The notes: a model not told the origin generated them from the sequence alone. A stretch of DNA of 64,000 bases from Chryseobacterium gleum (GCA_945872795.1 CAMCAZ010000003.1:47989-111988), one strand, 5' to 3'. Shown: positions 1-10,114, numbered from the stretch's first letter. Program-made: numbers and translations.

Positions 1-135
1 AACGCCGTGAACTTCCTCAGTGGCCGCCATTCCCTGGAACTGCTTCTTCCCGAACAAGCGGACGGGACTTATTTCCTGGAGATGCGGACGGACACGCAAC
101 GAACGGTGCGCCAATTCCGTCTTCAACGGCAATGA
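1..135 (+). CDS. C-terminal end of a T9SS-secreted protein (5' truncated)
   Basis: Frame 1 is open from the first base and stops at TGA 133-135, giving 44 residues. They contain the Gly-Thr-Tyr-Phe-Leu pattern followed by a basic beta strand (VRQFRLQ), which is the usual end of a type A T9SS sorting domain. This domain directs export across the outer membrane and is then removed. The body of the protein lies outside the window, so its function is unknown. The stop overlaps the next gene's ATG, suggesting coupled translation. Confidence 0.75.
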   Translation, partial: NAVNFLSGRHSLELLLPEQADGTYFLEMRTDTQRTVRQFRLQRQ

Positions 136-797
136 GAACCATCGTCCCGGTCGCACTCTGGATATGTGGCCTTTCCCTCACCGCAACTGCGCAGGACCGC
201 AAGCGACTGCCGGACGTGTCCACCACCATCAAGGGTGACCTGGCCCTTCCGATCCCGCTGAACAACCCGCTCTTCAGCAGCGTCACCGAGACCGTGGGCA
301 TGTTGGGTGCCACCATCCAGTTCCCCATCTACAAAGGCCTGGGGGCAGGAGTGGGGGCGAACATGTCCTGGTTCGCGATCGAGGAACGGGCCCTGGCACC
401 CGTCATCACCAGCGGCGAGATCCGCCGGGCGCATTACTACGGCAAGGTCCAGTACGAACGCTACACCGGCGAACGCACCTTCTACGAGCTGCATGGGAGA
501 TTGGGAGTGGCCAGCTACGTCTACGAATGTGCAAGCTGCCCGGATGAAGCCCCTGCCAGCGTGTTCCATTGGGGCGCCGGCGTGGGCTACTACCTGCATG
601 CCACGGATAACCTGGCGTTCGGCCTCACCATGACGTACGAGATGGACAATACGCGGTTCTCCGCATCGGACCTTGGGCTGGAGAGTTTTCCGGGCAGGCG
701 GGAGGTGGCGGAGGATGCCAACTACCAGTCCCTGATCTTCGGCATGACCTTCAGTACCCGGTTGCGTCGTTCTCCGGACAATGACATGGGCTGGTAA
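132..797 (+). CDS. Outer-membrane beta-barrel-like protein with signal peptide
   Basis: This is a 221-residue protein with an N-terminal signal peptide ending near TATAQ (residues 17-21). The remainder alternates short hydrophobic and polar strands rich in Gly, Tyr and Phe, and it resembles small outer-membrane barrels of Bacteroidota. Two cysteines lie close together around residue 135 (CASC). The ATG overlaps the stop of the upstream T9SS protein, so the two are probably one operon. The bidirectional hairpin at 823-846 follows. No specific function can be assigned. The barrel call rests on signal peptide, size and composition only. Confidence 0.6.
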   Translation: MRTIVPVALWICGLSLTATAQDRKRLPDVSTTIKGDLALPIPLNNPLFSSVTETVGMLGATIQFPIYKGLGAGVGANMSWFAIEERALAPVITSGEIRRAHYYGKVQYERYTGERTFYELHGRLGVASYVYECASCPDEAPASVFHWGAGVGYYLHATDNLAFGLTMTYEMDNTRFSASDLGLESFPGRREVAEDANYQSLIFGMTFSTRLRRSPDNDMGW

Positions 798-822
798 GGC
801 CCGACCTACAGGCATCAACGAC

Positions 823-846
823 AAAAGCCCGGCGGACCGGGCTTTT
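823..846. terminator. Bidirectional hairpin terminator
   Basis: A perfect 10-bp stem (AAAAGCCCGG / CCGGGCTTTT) with a 4-base loop lies between the convergent upstream gene and clpC. The A/T ends give a T-run on both strands, so it can serve both genes. Confidence 0.8.
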
Positions 847-869
847 GCGTGTCTATGAGGTAGCGTGAA

Positions 870-3482
870 CTACTCGGTCTCCGCAGCGGGGGGCAGCTCC
901 TTGCTCTCGCCATCGGCCTTGCCCACCTTCTTCTTGCCCTTGGTCACCTTGATGGTGACGTCCGTACGGTCCTTGTTCAGGCCCACCACCAGCTTGTCAC
1001 CTTCCTCCACGGCCTGATTGATGATCTCCTCGGCCATCGGGTCCTCGATGAACTTCTGGATGGCACGCTTCAGGGGGCGTGCACCGAACTTCTCGTCGTA
1101 GCCCTTCTCGCCCAGGAAGTCCTTCGCCTCATCGGTGAGCTTCAGGTCGTAGCCCAGCTCATTGATGCGCTTGTAGAGGTGTCCCAGTTCGATGTCGATG
1201 ATCTTGTGGATGTCCTCGCGCTTCAGGCTGTTGAACATGATGATGTCGTCGATCCTGTTCAGGAACTCCGGGGCAAAGGCCTTCTTCAGGGCCTTCTCCA
1301 CCACGCCGCGGTTGCTGTCGTCCTGGCCGGCCGCCTTGGCCGATGTGCCGAACCCGACGCCCTTGCCGAAGTCGCTCAGGTCACGTGCCCCGATGTTGGA
1401 GGTCATGATGATGATCGAGTTCTTGAAGTCGATGTGACGGCCCAGGCTGTCGGTCATCTTGCCATCGTCCAGGGCCTGCAGCAGCAGGTTGAACACATCC
1501 GGGTGCGCCTTCTCGATCTCGTCGAGCAGGATGATGGAGTAGGGGCGGCGACGCACCTTCTCGGTGAGCTGCCCACCTTCCTCATACCCCACGTAGCCGG
1601 GAGGCGCCCCGATCAAGCGGCTCACGGAGAACTTCTCCATGTACTCGCTCATATCGATCCGGATCAGGGCATCATCGGTGTCGAACAGGTAACGCGCCAA
1701 CTCCTTGGCCAGCTGCGTCTTACCAACGCCGGTGGGGCCAAGGAAGATGAAGCTGCCGATGGGGCGGTTGGGGTCCTTAAGGCCTGCACGATTGCGCTGG
1801 ATGGCCTTGACCACCTTGCCCACGGCCTCTTCCTGACCGATGACCTTGCCGCTCATCTCCTCCTTCATGCGACGCAGCTTGCCGCTTTCCTTCTCGGCGA
1901 TGCGCGTCACGGGGATACCGCTCATCATGGCCACCACTTCGGCCACGTTCTCCTCGGTCACCGTGGTGCGGTTGCTCTTGCTTTCCTCCTCCCACTGTTT
2001 CTTGGCGCGCTCCAGTTCCTCCAGCAACTGCCGCTCCTTGTCGCGGAGCTTGGCGGCCTCCTCGTAGCGCTGGCTGCGCACCACCTTGTTCTTCTCTTCC
2101 TTGATGTCCTCGATCTTCTGCTCCACGTCGAGGATCGCCTTGGGCACCACGATGTTGCTGATGTGCACGCGGCTGCCGGATTCGTCCATCGCGTCGATGG
2201 CCTTGTCGGGCAGGTGGCGGTCGGTGATGTAGCGGTTGGTCAGCTTCACACAGGCGTCGATCGCCTCCGGGGTGAAGTTCACGTTGTGGTGATCCTCGTA
2301 TTTCTCCTTGATGTTATTGAGGATCTGGATGGTCTCGTCCACCGAAGTGGGTTCCACCAACACCTTCTGGAAGCGGCGCTCCAAGGCACCGTCCTTCTCG
2401 ATGTACTGACGGTACTCATCCAGGGTGGTGGCACCGATGCACTGGATCTCACCACGCGCAAGGGCGGGCTTGAACATGTTGCTCGCATCCAATGATCCGC
2501 TGGCACCTCCGGCGCCCACGATGGTATGGATCTCGTCGATGAAGAGGATCACGTCCGGGCTGTTCTCCAGCTCGTTCATCACCGCCTTCATGCGCTCCTC
2601 GAACTGCCCGCGGTACTTGGTGCCGGCCACCAGGGAGGCGATGTCCAGGGCCACGATGCGCTTGCCGAAGAGCACGCGGCTCACCTTGCGCTGGATGATG
2701 CGCAGGGCCAGGCCCTCCGCAATGGCGCTCTTGCCCACACCGGGTTCCCCGATGAGCACCGGGTTGTTCTTCTTGCGGCGGGAGAGGATCTGGCTTACCC
2801 GCTCGATCTCCTTTTCACGTCCGACGATGGGGTCCAACTTGCCCTCCTCGGCCATCTTGGTGAGATCGCGCCCGAAATTGTCCAGCACGGGGGTCTTGCT
2901 CTTGCTGTCGCCCTGCTTGCGCTGACCGCCACCCCCGCCAGCTGCGAAGCTGCCGCTGTCATCATCATCATCTTCCGTGCCCTGCGGGCCCTGGGCCTTG
3001 GGCGGTTTGCTGCTGGTGTAAGGTTCGCCGCCCACGCCGCCGTCGGCCAGGATGGCGTCCACCTCGTGCTTCACGTTGTCATAGTCCACGCGGAACTTGT
3101 GCAGCGTGCGGGTGGCGAGGTTGTCCTCGTCCTTCAGCATGCTCAGCAGCAGGTGCTCGGTGTCGATCTGTGCGCTCTTGAACAGCTTGGCCTCGAGGAA
3201 GGTGATCTTCAGCATCTTCTCTGCCTGCTTCACCAGCGTGATCTTGTCCTTGTCCGGTGGGCGCATGGCGCTGGCGGGCTCCATGGAACCTTCCACGACC
3301 TTGCGCAGCTCGTCGAGGTCCACATCCAGTCGGTGCAAGATCTTCACGGCATTCCCCTCACCCTCGCGGATGAGGCCGAGCAGGATGTGTTCGATGCCGA
3401 TGTAGTTGTGACCCAAGCGCAGGGCCTCCTCGCGACTGAAGGTGATGACGTCGCGGACCCGGGGTGAGAATTTGGCGTCCAT
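870..3482 (-). CDS. clpC: ATP-dependent Clp protease ATP-binding subunit ClpC
   Basis: This is an 870-residue Hsp100 unfoldase that feeds substrates to ClpP in the cytoplasm. Domains in order: double Clp_N repeat (about 1-145), an acidic/Gly-rich linker (about 165-200), AAA+ module 1 with Walker A GEPGVGKS near residue 245, a UVR-type coiled middle segment (about 440-480), AAA+ module 2 with Walker A GPTGVGKT near 580, and the C-terminal D2-small domain. The start is set at the ATG of MDAKFSPRV, where family members begin; an ATG nine codons upstream is in frame but leaves an unsupported extension. A good Bacteroidota promoter lies 56 bases upstream. It is divergent from gyrA. Confidence 0.96.
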   Translation of the reverse strand: MDAKFSPRVRDVITFSREEALRLGHNYIGIEHILLGLIREGEGNAVKILHRLDVDLDELRKVVEGSMEPASAMRPPDKDKITLVKQAEKMLKITFLEAKLFKSAQIDTEHLLLSMLKDEDNLATRTLHKFRVDYDNVKHEVDAILADGGVGGEPYTSSKPPKAQGPQGTEDDDDDSGSFAAGGGGGQRKQGDSKSKTPVLDNFGRDLTKMAEEGKLDPIVGREKEIERVSQILSRRKKNNPVLIGEPGVGKSAIAEGLALRIIQRKVSRVLFGKRIVALDIASLVAGTKYRGQFEERMKAVMNELENSPDVILFIDEIHTIVGAGGASGSLDASNMFKPALARGEIQCIGATTLDEYRQYIEKDGALERRFQKVLVEPTSVDETIQILNNIKEKYEDHHNVNFTPEAIDACVKLTNRYITDRHLPDKAIDAMDESGSRVHISNIVVPKAILDVEQKIEDIKEEKNKVVRSQRYEEAAKLRDKERQLLEELERAKKQWEEESKSNRTTVTEENVAEVVAMMSGIPVTRIAEKESGKLRRMKEEMSGKVIGQEEAVGKVVKAIQRNRAGLKDPNRPIGSFIFLGPTGVGKTQLAKELARYLFDTDDALIRIDMSEYMEKFSVSRLIGAPPGYVGYEEGGQLTEKVRRRPYSIILLDEIEKAHPDVFNLLLQALDDGKMTDSLGRHIDFKNSIIIMTSNIGARDLSDFGKGVGFGTSAKAAGQDDSNRGVVEKALKKAFAPEFLNRIDDIIMFNSLKREDIHKIIDIELGHLYKRINELGYDLKLTDEAKDFLGEKGYDEKFGARPLKRAIQKFIEDPMAEEIINQAVEEGDKLVVGLNKDRTDVTIKVTKGKKKVGKADGESKELPPAAETE

Positions 3483-3537
3483 TCTGGATCGTTGGGGGTT
3501 CGTATGCAATGGTGCTACCGATGGTGTCTCGCTCTTG

Positions 3538-3567
3538 CGAAGTTAGCCTTCAGAACAGCGGGGGCAA
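3538..3567 (-). promoter_or_regulatory. clpC promoter, Bacteroidota type
   Basis: Read on the minus strand, TTG (3567-3565) is followed by exactly 19 bases and then TAACTTCG (3545-3538). This matches the Bacteroidota sigma-A consensus TTG-N19-TAnnTTTG with one change in the -7 box. It lies 56 bases before the chosen ClpC start. Confidence 0.6.
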
Positions 3568-3739
3568 GCTATTCAACGCCCCTGCGAGCGACCTGTTCCC
3601 GGACTTCGCATTTATCCACAGTTCCGTGTGCGTCTGTGAATAAGTTCTAGGTCGTCAGGATCGGCTGATCGGACTACTTTCGGGCTCCCTTTCGGGAGGC
3701 CTGTCCAGCAAGGACCGGGCCAGTGACGAACTGACAGAC

Positions 3740-6409
3740 ATGGCAGAAGGAGAGAAGATCATTCCGATCAACATCGAGAACGAAATGCGCACCGCCTACA
3801 TCGATTATTCGATGTCGGTGATCGTGAGCCGGGCCCTGCCCGACGTGCGCGACGGACTGAAGCCGGTGCACCGCCGCGTGCTTTACGGCATGCAGGACCT
3901 GGGGGTGCTCAGCAACAGGGCCCACAAGAAGAGCGCCCGTATCGTGGGGGAGGTGCTGGGTAAGTACCACCCGCACGGCGATGGCAGTGTCTATGACGCC
4001 ATGGTCAGGATGGCACAGGAGTGGAGCCTGCGCTACCCTTTGGTGGACGGGCAGGGAAACTTCGGCAGCATTGACGGGGACAGCCCCGCAGCGATGCGAT
4101 ACACCGAGGCCCGCCTAAGGAAGATCGCCGAGGAGGTGCTGGCCGACCTGGACAAGGAGACGGTGGACATGCGTCCCAACTTCGATGACACGCTGGAAGA
4201 GCCCAGTGTGATGCCCACCAAGGTACCGAACCTGCTGGTGAACGGCGCGGCCGGCATCGCGGTCGGCATGGCCACCAACATGCCGCCGCACAACCTCAGC
4301 GAGGTGTGCGACGCCATCGCGGCCTACATCGAGAACAAGGACATCGACGTGGACGGCCTGATGCAGCACATCAAGGGTCCTGACTTCCCGACCGGCGGCG
4401 TGATCCACGGCGTGGAGGGCATCCGTGAAGCCTACGAGACCGGCCGCGGAAAGCTCGTCCTGCGGGCCGCCTGCCATATTGAAGAGGATGACCGCACCGG
4501 TCGCGAGACCATCATCTGCACGGAGATCCCCTTCCAGACCAACAAGGCAGTGCAGCTCGTGAAGGGCGTGGCCGACCTGGTGAACGACAAGCGCATCGAA
4601 GGCATCAGCGATGTCAACGACTACAGCGACCGCACAGGCATCCGCATCGCCTATGAGGTGAAGCGCGAGGCCATGGGTACCGTGGTCCTCAACCAGTTGT
4701 TCAAGTACAGTTCGCTGCAGACCAGCTTCAGCTTCAACAACATCGCCCTGGTCGGTGGCCGACCGGTGTTGCTGGGTCTCAAGGCCATGATCGGCCACTT
4801 CGTGGACCACCGCCTGGACGTGATCGTGCGCCGCACGAAGTTCGACCTGCGCAAGGCCGAGGAGCGCGCCCACATCCTGGAAGGACTGCTCATCGCCCTG
4901 GACCACCTGGACGCCGTGATCGCCCTGATCCGTGCTAGCCAGACCCCGGACATCGCCCGTGAGGGACTGATGTCCTCCTTCGGCCTGAGCGAGATCCAGG
5001 CCAGGGCCATCTTGGACATGCGTCTGCAGCGCCTCACCGGTCTGGAGCGGGACAAGATCAAGGAGGAGTATGCCGAGCTGATGAAGCTCATCGACTACCT
5101 GCGTTCCGTGCTGGCCGACGAGAACCTGCGGATGCAGATCGTGAAGGACGAGACCTTGGAGATCAAGGAGAAATACGGGGACAAGCGCCGCACGCAGATC
5201 GTTTCCAGCAGCGGCGACATGCGCATGGAGGACCTCATCGCCGACGAAGCGGTGGTGGTCACCATCAGCCACCTGGGCTACATCAAGCGCACCAGCCTCA
5301 GCGAGTTCCGGACACAGGGCCGGGGAGGGGTCGGCAGCAAGGGCAGCACCACCCGGGACGAGGACTTCCTGGAGCACCTGTTCGTGGCCACCAACCACAA
5401 CTACCTGCTCATCTTCACCCAGAAGGGCCGCTGTTACTGGATGCGGGTCTATGACATCCCCGAGGGCACCCGCCAGAGCAAGGGCCGGGCGATCCAGAAC
5501 CTGGTGCAGATCGAGGGCGACGACAAGGTGGTGGCCTACCTGAACGTGACCGACCTGAAGAGCGAGGAGCACCTGAACAACCACTTCGTGGTGCTGTGCA
5601 CCAAGAAGGGCGTGATCAAGAAGACCACGCTGGAAGCCTACAGCCGTCCCCGTTCGAACGGTATCATCGCGGTGAACATCCGGGAGAACGACGAACTGCT
5701 GGAGGCCAAGTTGACCACCGGCAAGAGCCACATCATCCTGGCGAGCAGCGATGGACGCGCCGTCCACTTCAACGAACAGGATGTGCGTCCGATGGGCCGC
5801 AATGCCAGCGGTGTGCGAGGCATGAACCTCAGCGGTGGATCCGAGACGAACGAGGTCATCGGCATGATCGCCGTGGACAGCTCCGAACTCCTGACCCGCC
5901 AGGTACTGGTGGTGAGCGAGAAGGGCTACGGCAAGCGCTCGGCCATGCTGGTCCCACGGTCCAGGAAAGCGGAAGGCGAGGGCGAGGGCTCCGAGCCGGA
6001 GGAAAAGAGCAAAGAGGAGCGGATCCTCAACAGCGAGGGCGAGGAGATGGAGTTCGCCTACCGCATGGTGAACCGCGGTGGCAAAGGGGTGAAGACCCTG
6101 CAGGTGACGGACAAGACCGGCAACCTGATCGCCATCAAGGACGTGAAGGATGATGACCAACTGATGATCATCAACCGCAGCGGCATGACCATCCGAATGG
6201 GCTTGGACGAGATGCGGGTACTGGGACGTGCCACACAGGGCGTCCGCTTGATCGAACTTCGCAAGAACGACCAGATCGCAGCCGTCGCCAAGGTGGACGG
6301 CGCGCTGAAGGAGGATGATGTGGTGGAGGACGGAACCACGGAAGGTGGCGACGGACCTGCCCCGGATGCGAATGGCACCGAAGTTGATAATGTCACCAAC
6401 GAGGAATGA
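3740..6409 (+). CDS. gyrA: DNA gyrase subunit A
   Basis: This 889-residue type IIA topoisomerase subunit breaks and rejoins DNA and partners with GyrB. The winged-helix domain carries the catalytic Tyr at residue 121 (MRYTEAR). The C-terminal domain begins with a GyrA-box variant, QGRGGVG, at 526-532, in place of the classic QRRGGKG, and is followed by beta-pinwheel blades. An acidic tail closes the protein. Presence of the box favours gyrase over ParC. The quinolone-determining segment reads HGDGSVYD, with Gly82 where Ser83 of E. coli lies. The ATG start matches the family. The downstream TPR gene is on the same strand, 23 bases away. Confidence 0.96.
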   Translation: MAEGEKIIPINIENEMRTAYIDYSMSVIVSRALPDVRDGLKPVHRRVLYGMQDLGVLSNRAHKKSARIVGEVLGKYHPHGDGSVYDAMVRMAQEWSLRYPLVDGQGNFGSIDGDSPAAMRYTEARLRKIAEEVLADLDKETVDMRPNFDDTLEEPSVMPTKVPNLLVNGAAGIAVGMATNMPPHNLSEVCDAIAAYIENKDIDVDGLMQHIKGPDFPTGGVIHGVEGIREAYETGRGKLVLRAACHIEEDDRTGRETIICTEIPFQTNKAVQLVKGVADLVNDKRIEGISDVNDYSDRTGIRIAYEVKREAMGTVVLNQLFKYSSLQTSFSFNNIALVGGRPVLLGLKAMIGHFVDHRLDVIVRRTKFDLRKAEERAHILEGLLIALDHLDAVIALIRASQTPDIAREGLMSSFGLSEIQARAILDMRLQRLTGLERDKIKEEYAELMKLIDYLRSVLADENLRMQIVKDETLEIKEKYGDKRRTQIVSSSGDMRMEDLIADEAVVVTISHLGYIKRTSLSEFRTQGRGGVGSKGSTTRDEDFLEHLFVATNHNYLLIFTQKGRCYWMRVYDIPEGTRQSKGRAIQNLVQIEGDDKVVAYLNVTDLKSEEHLNNHFVVLCTKKGVIKKTTLEAYSRPRSNGIIAVNIRENDELLEAKLTTGKSHIILASSDGRAVHFNEQDVRPMGRNASGVRGMNLSGGSETNEVIGMIAVDSSELLTRQVLVVSEKGYGKRSAMLVPRSRKAEGEGEGSEPEEKSKEERILNSEGEEMEFAYRMVNRGGKGVKTLQVTDKTGNLIAIKDVKDDDQLMIINRSGMTIRMGLDEMRVLGRATQGVRLIELRKNDQIAAVAKVDGALKEDDVVEDGTTEGGDGPAPDANGTEVDNVTNEE

Positions 6410-6432
6410 CCTCAGATCACTGAACGCACCCC

Positions 6433-7605
6433 ATGAAGACCTTTTTGACCATCGCTCTTTCCGCAGTGACCCTGGGCCTCAGCGCCCAGAACGCCAATGT
6501 GGTCAGCGCCTACAACTACATGAACGACGGCAAGCTGGCCAAGGCCATCGAGTTCATCGAACCTGCCATCCTCGATGCCAAGACGGGCGCGACGGAAAAG
6601 GCATGGCGTTATCGCGGCGATATCTACCGCCTGATCGCCATCGGGGAAGATGAGGCCCTGAAGACGCAGTTCCCCGACGCCTTGGAGCGCTCGGTGGACA
6701 GCTACCTGAAGGCCAATCAGCTGGACACCAAGGGCAGCTACAAGGTGGAGAACGTCCGGGCGCTGGGGGCGCTGCAGGGTGTTTCCCTGAATGCCGGCAA
6801 CGATGCCTTTACCGCGAAGGAGTACGACAAGGCCATCGCCAAATACGGTATCGCCGAACGCATCGCCTCCAACTTCGGACAGGTGGACACCAATGCGGTG
6901 TTCAACTCGGCCCTGGCCTATGAGGCGAAGGGCGATATGCCCAACGCGATCAAGCGCTACCGTGATGCCCTGGCGGCGGGCTACTCCAAGCCGGAGATCT
7001 ACCGCTACATCGCCGGTCTTCAGCGGAAGACCGAGGACCTGAACGGGGCCATCAACACCATTCAAGAGGGACGTGCCAAGTTCCCTGATAACAAGGACAT
7101 TATCCTGGATGAGATGAGTTACCTTCTTGCGGCCGAACGGTCGGAGGAAGCGGAGGCGAGCGTGGCCCTGGCCATTGAGAAGGACCCCGAGAACGCCGTG
7201 CTGTATTCCGTGCAGGGCAGCCTGTTCGACAAGAAGGCCAGCGCCGCAACGGATGCCAAGGATGAGGCCGCCATGAACATGTGGTATGACAAGGCGGAGC
7301 AGGCGTACAAGTCGAGCATCGCCAAGGACCCGAAGTATTTCGATGCCTACTTCAACATCGGCGTGCTGTACAACAACCGCGCGGCGTTCGAGTACGAGAA
7401 GTGCAACGCCATCAAGAGCGACACGGAGTACATGAAGTGCAAGAAGGTGGCTGACGACATCTACCTGAAGGCCGTGCCTTATTTCGAGTCCGCCCACGAG
7501 TTGGACGCCGCGGACGTGCAGACCATGCAACAGCTGATGAAGCTCTATGCCAAGACGAACGACCAGGCGAAGTTCGCGGCCATGAAGGCCAAGCTCGGGC
7601 AGTAG
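6433..7605 (+). CDS. Secreted or periplasmic tetratricopeptide-repeat protein
   Basis: This 390-residue protein has an N-terminal signal peptide (cleavage near LGLSAQ, residue 19) and then roughly eight helical TPR-like units, including the pattern NAVFNSALAYEAKGDMPNAI. It resembles the TPR proteins common in Bacteroidota that sit in the periplasm as assembly or scaffold factors. It follows gyrA by 23 bases with no terminator between, so read-through is likely. A strong terminator follows at 7631. Partner and exact role cannot be read from the sequence. Confidence 0.75.
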   Translation: MKTFLTIALSAVTLGLSAQNANVVSAYNYMNDGKLAKAIEFIEPAILDAKTGATEKAWRYRGDIYRLIAIGEDEALKTQFPDALERSVDSYLKANQLDTKGSYKVENVRALGALQGVSLNAGNDAFTAKEYDKAIAKYGIAERIASNFGQVDTNAVFNSALAYEAKGDMPNAIKRYRDALAAGYSKPEIYRYIAGLQRKTEDLNGAINTIQEGRAKFPDNKDIILDEMSYLLAAERSEEAEASVALAIEKDPENAVLYSVQGSLFDKKASAATDAKDEAAMNMWYDKAEQAYKSSIAKDPKYFDAYFNIGVLYNNRAAFEYEKCNAIKSDTEYMKCKKVADDIYLKAVPYFESAHELDAADVQTMQQLMKLYAKTNDQAKFAAMKAKLGQ

Positions 7606-7630
7606 TTGCCAAGCCACTAAGTACGAAAGG

Positions 7631-7655
7631 GCCGGACGAAAGTCCGGCCTTTTTC
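7631..7655 (+). terminator. Rho-independent terminator after the TPR gene
   Basis: The stem GCCGGAC / GTCCGGC has a GAAA tetraloop and is followed by CTTTTTC. It lies 26 bases after the stop at 7605. Confidence 0.85.
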
Positions 7656-7762
7656 ATGGGGCCTTGGGCAGATGGAGAGAAGTTCTCTGCGGAATAAGGG
7701 CACCTCGGATCCGAAGCCCAAAGGCTAGGGGTTCAGAACAATACAACTTAACATAATATAAA

Positions 7763-8815
7763 TTATGCGCCAATTAAGGTCCATGATAGGGTCATTCCAG
7801 GACGCAGCTTGACACCGAACCCGGCTTCATCGCCTTGGACCGTGAAACGGCCTTTCTCCAACCCCAACCCGGTGAACGGATCGTTGCTCAGCAACCACGG
7901 GCCGTCCAGATCCGCCAGGTCAGCCAACCCTGCCAAGGCCAGCATGGTGGCACAGCCCAGGGTGCTTTCGCTCATGGATCCCAGCATCACCTTGAGGCCC
8001 AACTCACGCGCCCGACCGGCCATCTCTGCCGCCTGGTCCAAGCCCCCGCACTTCATCAGCTTCAGGTTCACGCCCCCGAACACACCCGGCGCACGCTCGA
8101 GGTCCGCCAGCCCTTGAATGCTCTCATCGGCGATCACCAGCACTTCGGCACGCTCCGTCAAGGCCTGGTGCAGGTCCCAGCGCTCCTTGGCAAAGGGCTG
8201 CTCAATACCGATGACCCGTTGTGGATCAAGCTCTTCCAGGACCTTCAACGCTTCGTCCAGTGAACGCCAGCCTTGGTTCGCATCCAGCAGCAAGGGCCGC
8301 TCATCCGCCTGGATCACGGCATTCAGGATCTCCCGATCGTACGGCGTGCCCAATTTGATCTTCAGCACCGGGAAACCCGGTTCCAGCTGCCGCACCCGAT
8401 CGGCGTAGTCGTCCACAGCACCATGGCCCAATGTGACCATCGCCAGGGCCCTTTCAGGGACTTCGAATCTACTCGATACAGATATTCCTTTTACCTTGTT
8501 TATCAAGTTAATATACGCTGTATGAAGACCCGACCTGAACGCTGGCTGGAGACGCACATCCGGTCTGGCCAGGAATGCCTCCAGCGCGTCCGCACCCGTC
8601 CGCACGGCCCTTGCCAGCTCGGGATGATGGAGGGCTCGGATCACGCTGGCCTGATCCTCTTCCACATAGGGCGGCATGGTGCACTCGCCATACCCCTGTA
8701 TCCCCATTTGTTCCAGGCGGATGAACACGGCATCGGTCCCATCGCGCATGCCATGGGCCGTGCCGAACGGGGACTGGAACCGAAGGCGATACGGCGCGTA
8801 GCTCAGGGTCAACAT
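7763..8815 (-). CDS. Dipeptide epimerase (enolase superfamily, L-Ala-D/L-Glu epimerase-like)
   Basis: This is a 350-residue enolase-superfamily enzyme of the muconate-lactonizing subgroup. Visible features include the KxK catalytic pair (LKIKLG), metal ligands in LLLDANQGW, IGIEQPF and IADESIQ, and the second catalytic Lys in NLKLMKCGG. This pattern fits epimerases acting on L-Ala-D-Glu or related dipeptides from peptidoglycan recycling; the substrate is an inference. I chose ATG 8815 (MLTLSYAPYRL) because the first 30 residues of the longer reading frame are not family-like. A short AT-rich patch (about 8465-8520) inside the gene differs from the GC-rich surroundings, and the DNA after the stop (7725-7765) is also AT-rich. 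Confidence 0.85.
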   Translation of the reverse strand: MLTLSYAPYRLRFQSPFGTAHGMRDGTDAVFIRLEQMGIQGYGECTMPPYVEEDQASVIRALHHPELARAVRTGADALEAFLARPDVRLQPAFRSGLHTAYINLINKVKGISVSSRFEVPERALAMVTLGHGAVDDYADRVRQLEPGFPVLKIKLGTPYDREILNAVIQADERPLLLDANQGWRSLDEALKVLEELDPQRVIGIEQPFAKERWDLHQALTERAEVLVIADESIQGLADLERAPGVFGGVNLKLMKCGGLDQAAEMAGRARELGLKVMLGSMSESTLGCATMLALAGLADLADLDGPWLLSNDPFTGLGLEKGRFTVQGDEAGFGVKLRPGMTLSWTLIGA

Positions 8816-8890
8816 GGCGCACCGAAGGTCGGGTGATCTGGCGCGGCAGCAGGGACCACATCCCAGTGTCGCTCCACGATCGTTCATGGA

Positions 8891-8917
8891 AAAGCCCCGG
8901 TCCATGGCCGGGGCTTT
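8891..8917 (-). terminator. Terminator after the SRPBCC gene
   Basis: A 10-bp perfect stem (AAAGCCCCGG / CCGGGGCTTT) with a 7-base loop lies 22 bases beyond the stop of the minus-strand gene at 8939. It separates that gene from the epimerase. Confidence 0.7.
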
Positions 8918-8938
8918 CCGTTGCGATGTGCCGATCGA

Positions 8939-9979
8939 TCACTTGATCATGTAGTAGATGTTGGTCAGCCACTTGCTGGTGTCCGGCTCTGACCCCGGAT
9001 CGGTGACGTATTCCTCGATCACGTTGCCATAGTGCGTCAGGCCTTGCGCCTTGATGTGCTCATCGATGGCATAATGGGCTTTGGCACTGCCGTCATAGGG
9101 ACCATAGTAGGCCACTTGGAGCATTTTGGAAGCGGGCACCACGTGTACATCCATACCGGCCACCTTCAGGTCGCTGGCCGCTTTCACCGGCATCGCAGCC
9201 ATCATGTCCGCCTGTCCATTCTGTTCATCCCACTGGAAGAACACGCCGCAGGGGTATCCGGCCATTTCCAGTCCGGCCTTGCCGATCGCGGGACCCGCAG
9301 CAGCATAGGTCTTCCCGTAGAACGCGGTCATCGCATCGAACTTCACGGTGGCACGTTTGCCCACGTATACGGTCTCCGGGCGATCGACGGTCTCGATCAC
9401 ATAGCCGCTCACGGTCTTCGACGCCAGGGACGTACGCGCCTCTGCATGTTGAGCTTCCGCCATGCCTTTGAGCTTCGCCAGCCCCTTTTCGAAATCAGGA
9501 CCGATCATCGCGTCCATATCCATGAACACCCCGAAGATCTTCCCGACGAAACCGTTCTCGCCTTCCATGCCCCAGGTCAACATGGTGCTATCGCCCAAGG
9601 CCTGGAGCTCATAGGTCGCCGTGCTCACGGATTCCATGGGCTCCAGGAACTTCAGTTCGGCGCGCACGCTCTTGTTCGGCTCCAGTGCCGTCAACGTCTG
9701 CATGCCCTTGCCCACCGTGTCGCCCTCCCACATCCACACGGCGCCCACCGTACCATCGGCACCCTCGATGGATTGCACCTGGTCCTTGTCCATCTCCTGC
9801 CAGGGCCCCCATTCCTTCATCATGGCCAGCCGGCTAACGTATCCATACACCACCTCGGGCGGTGCCGCGATGACGGTGGACCGCTCCACCCGGTAACTGG
9901 CCGGGCCTACGAGGCCCAGAATGACCAGCAGTCCCAATAGGGCCGCCAGGATGATCAGGATGGTCTTTAACGCTCTCAT
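8939..9979 (-). CDS. SRPBCC family protein with GyrI-like effector-binding domain
   Basis: This 346-residue protein starts with a hydrophobic membrane anchor (residues 4-25). Next comes a START/SRPBCC polyketide-cyclase-like domain (about 30-170, with VERSTVIAAPPEVVYGYV and the WGPW segment). The C-terminal part (about 190-346) resembles the GyrI/AraC effector-binding fold, with the motif VAYYGPYDG. The architecture suggests a membrane-anchored small-ligand binder; no enzyme activity is evident. The start is ATG 9979 because it opens directly onto the anchor; the longer frame adds 32 unlikely residues. Divergent from the next lipoprotein gene. Confidence 0.8.
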   Translation of the reverse strand: MRALKTILIILAALLGLLVILGLVGPASYRVERSTVIAAPPEVVYGYVSRLAMMKEWGPWQEMDKDQVQSIEGADGTVGAVWMWEGDTVGKGMQTLTALEPNKSVRAELKFLEPMESVSTATYELQALGDSTMLTWGMEGENGFVGKIFGVFMDMDAMIGPDFEKGLAKLKGMAEAQHAEARTSLASKTVSGYVIETVDRPETVYVGKRATVKFDAMTAFYGKTYAAAGPAIGKAGLEMAGYPCGVFFQWDEQNGQADMMAAMPVKAASDLKVAGMDVHVVPASKMLQVAYYGPYDGSAKAHYAIDEHIKAQGLTHYGNVIEEYVTDPGSEPDTSKWLTNIYYMIK

Positions 9980-10114
9980 GTCCGGTGAATTTGCCCGAAA
10001 GATGCAATTCTCCCCCTGGGAAACCTCACCTTGGAGCAGGACAGCCTGAACCATTGGTCCCGCCCAAACTGGCACGGTGTTTTCTTTGCAGCACCGAACT
10101 CCGAAACCCGAACC

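Noticed and set aside
1179..2495. Long plus-strand ORF of 438 codons
   Set aside because: It is antisense to clpC; its composition (Leu/Val/His-rich) is the expected shadow of a GC-rich gene.
4115..6160. Minus-strand ORF of 681 codons
   Set aside because: It is antisense to gyrA, with a His/Asp/Val-rich shadow composition and no family motif.
8465..8520. AT-rich patch in the epimerase gene as a sign of insertion
   Set aside because: The reading frame and the family sequence continue through it, so it is at most a codon-use oddity.
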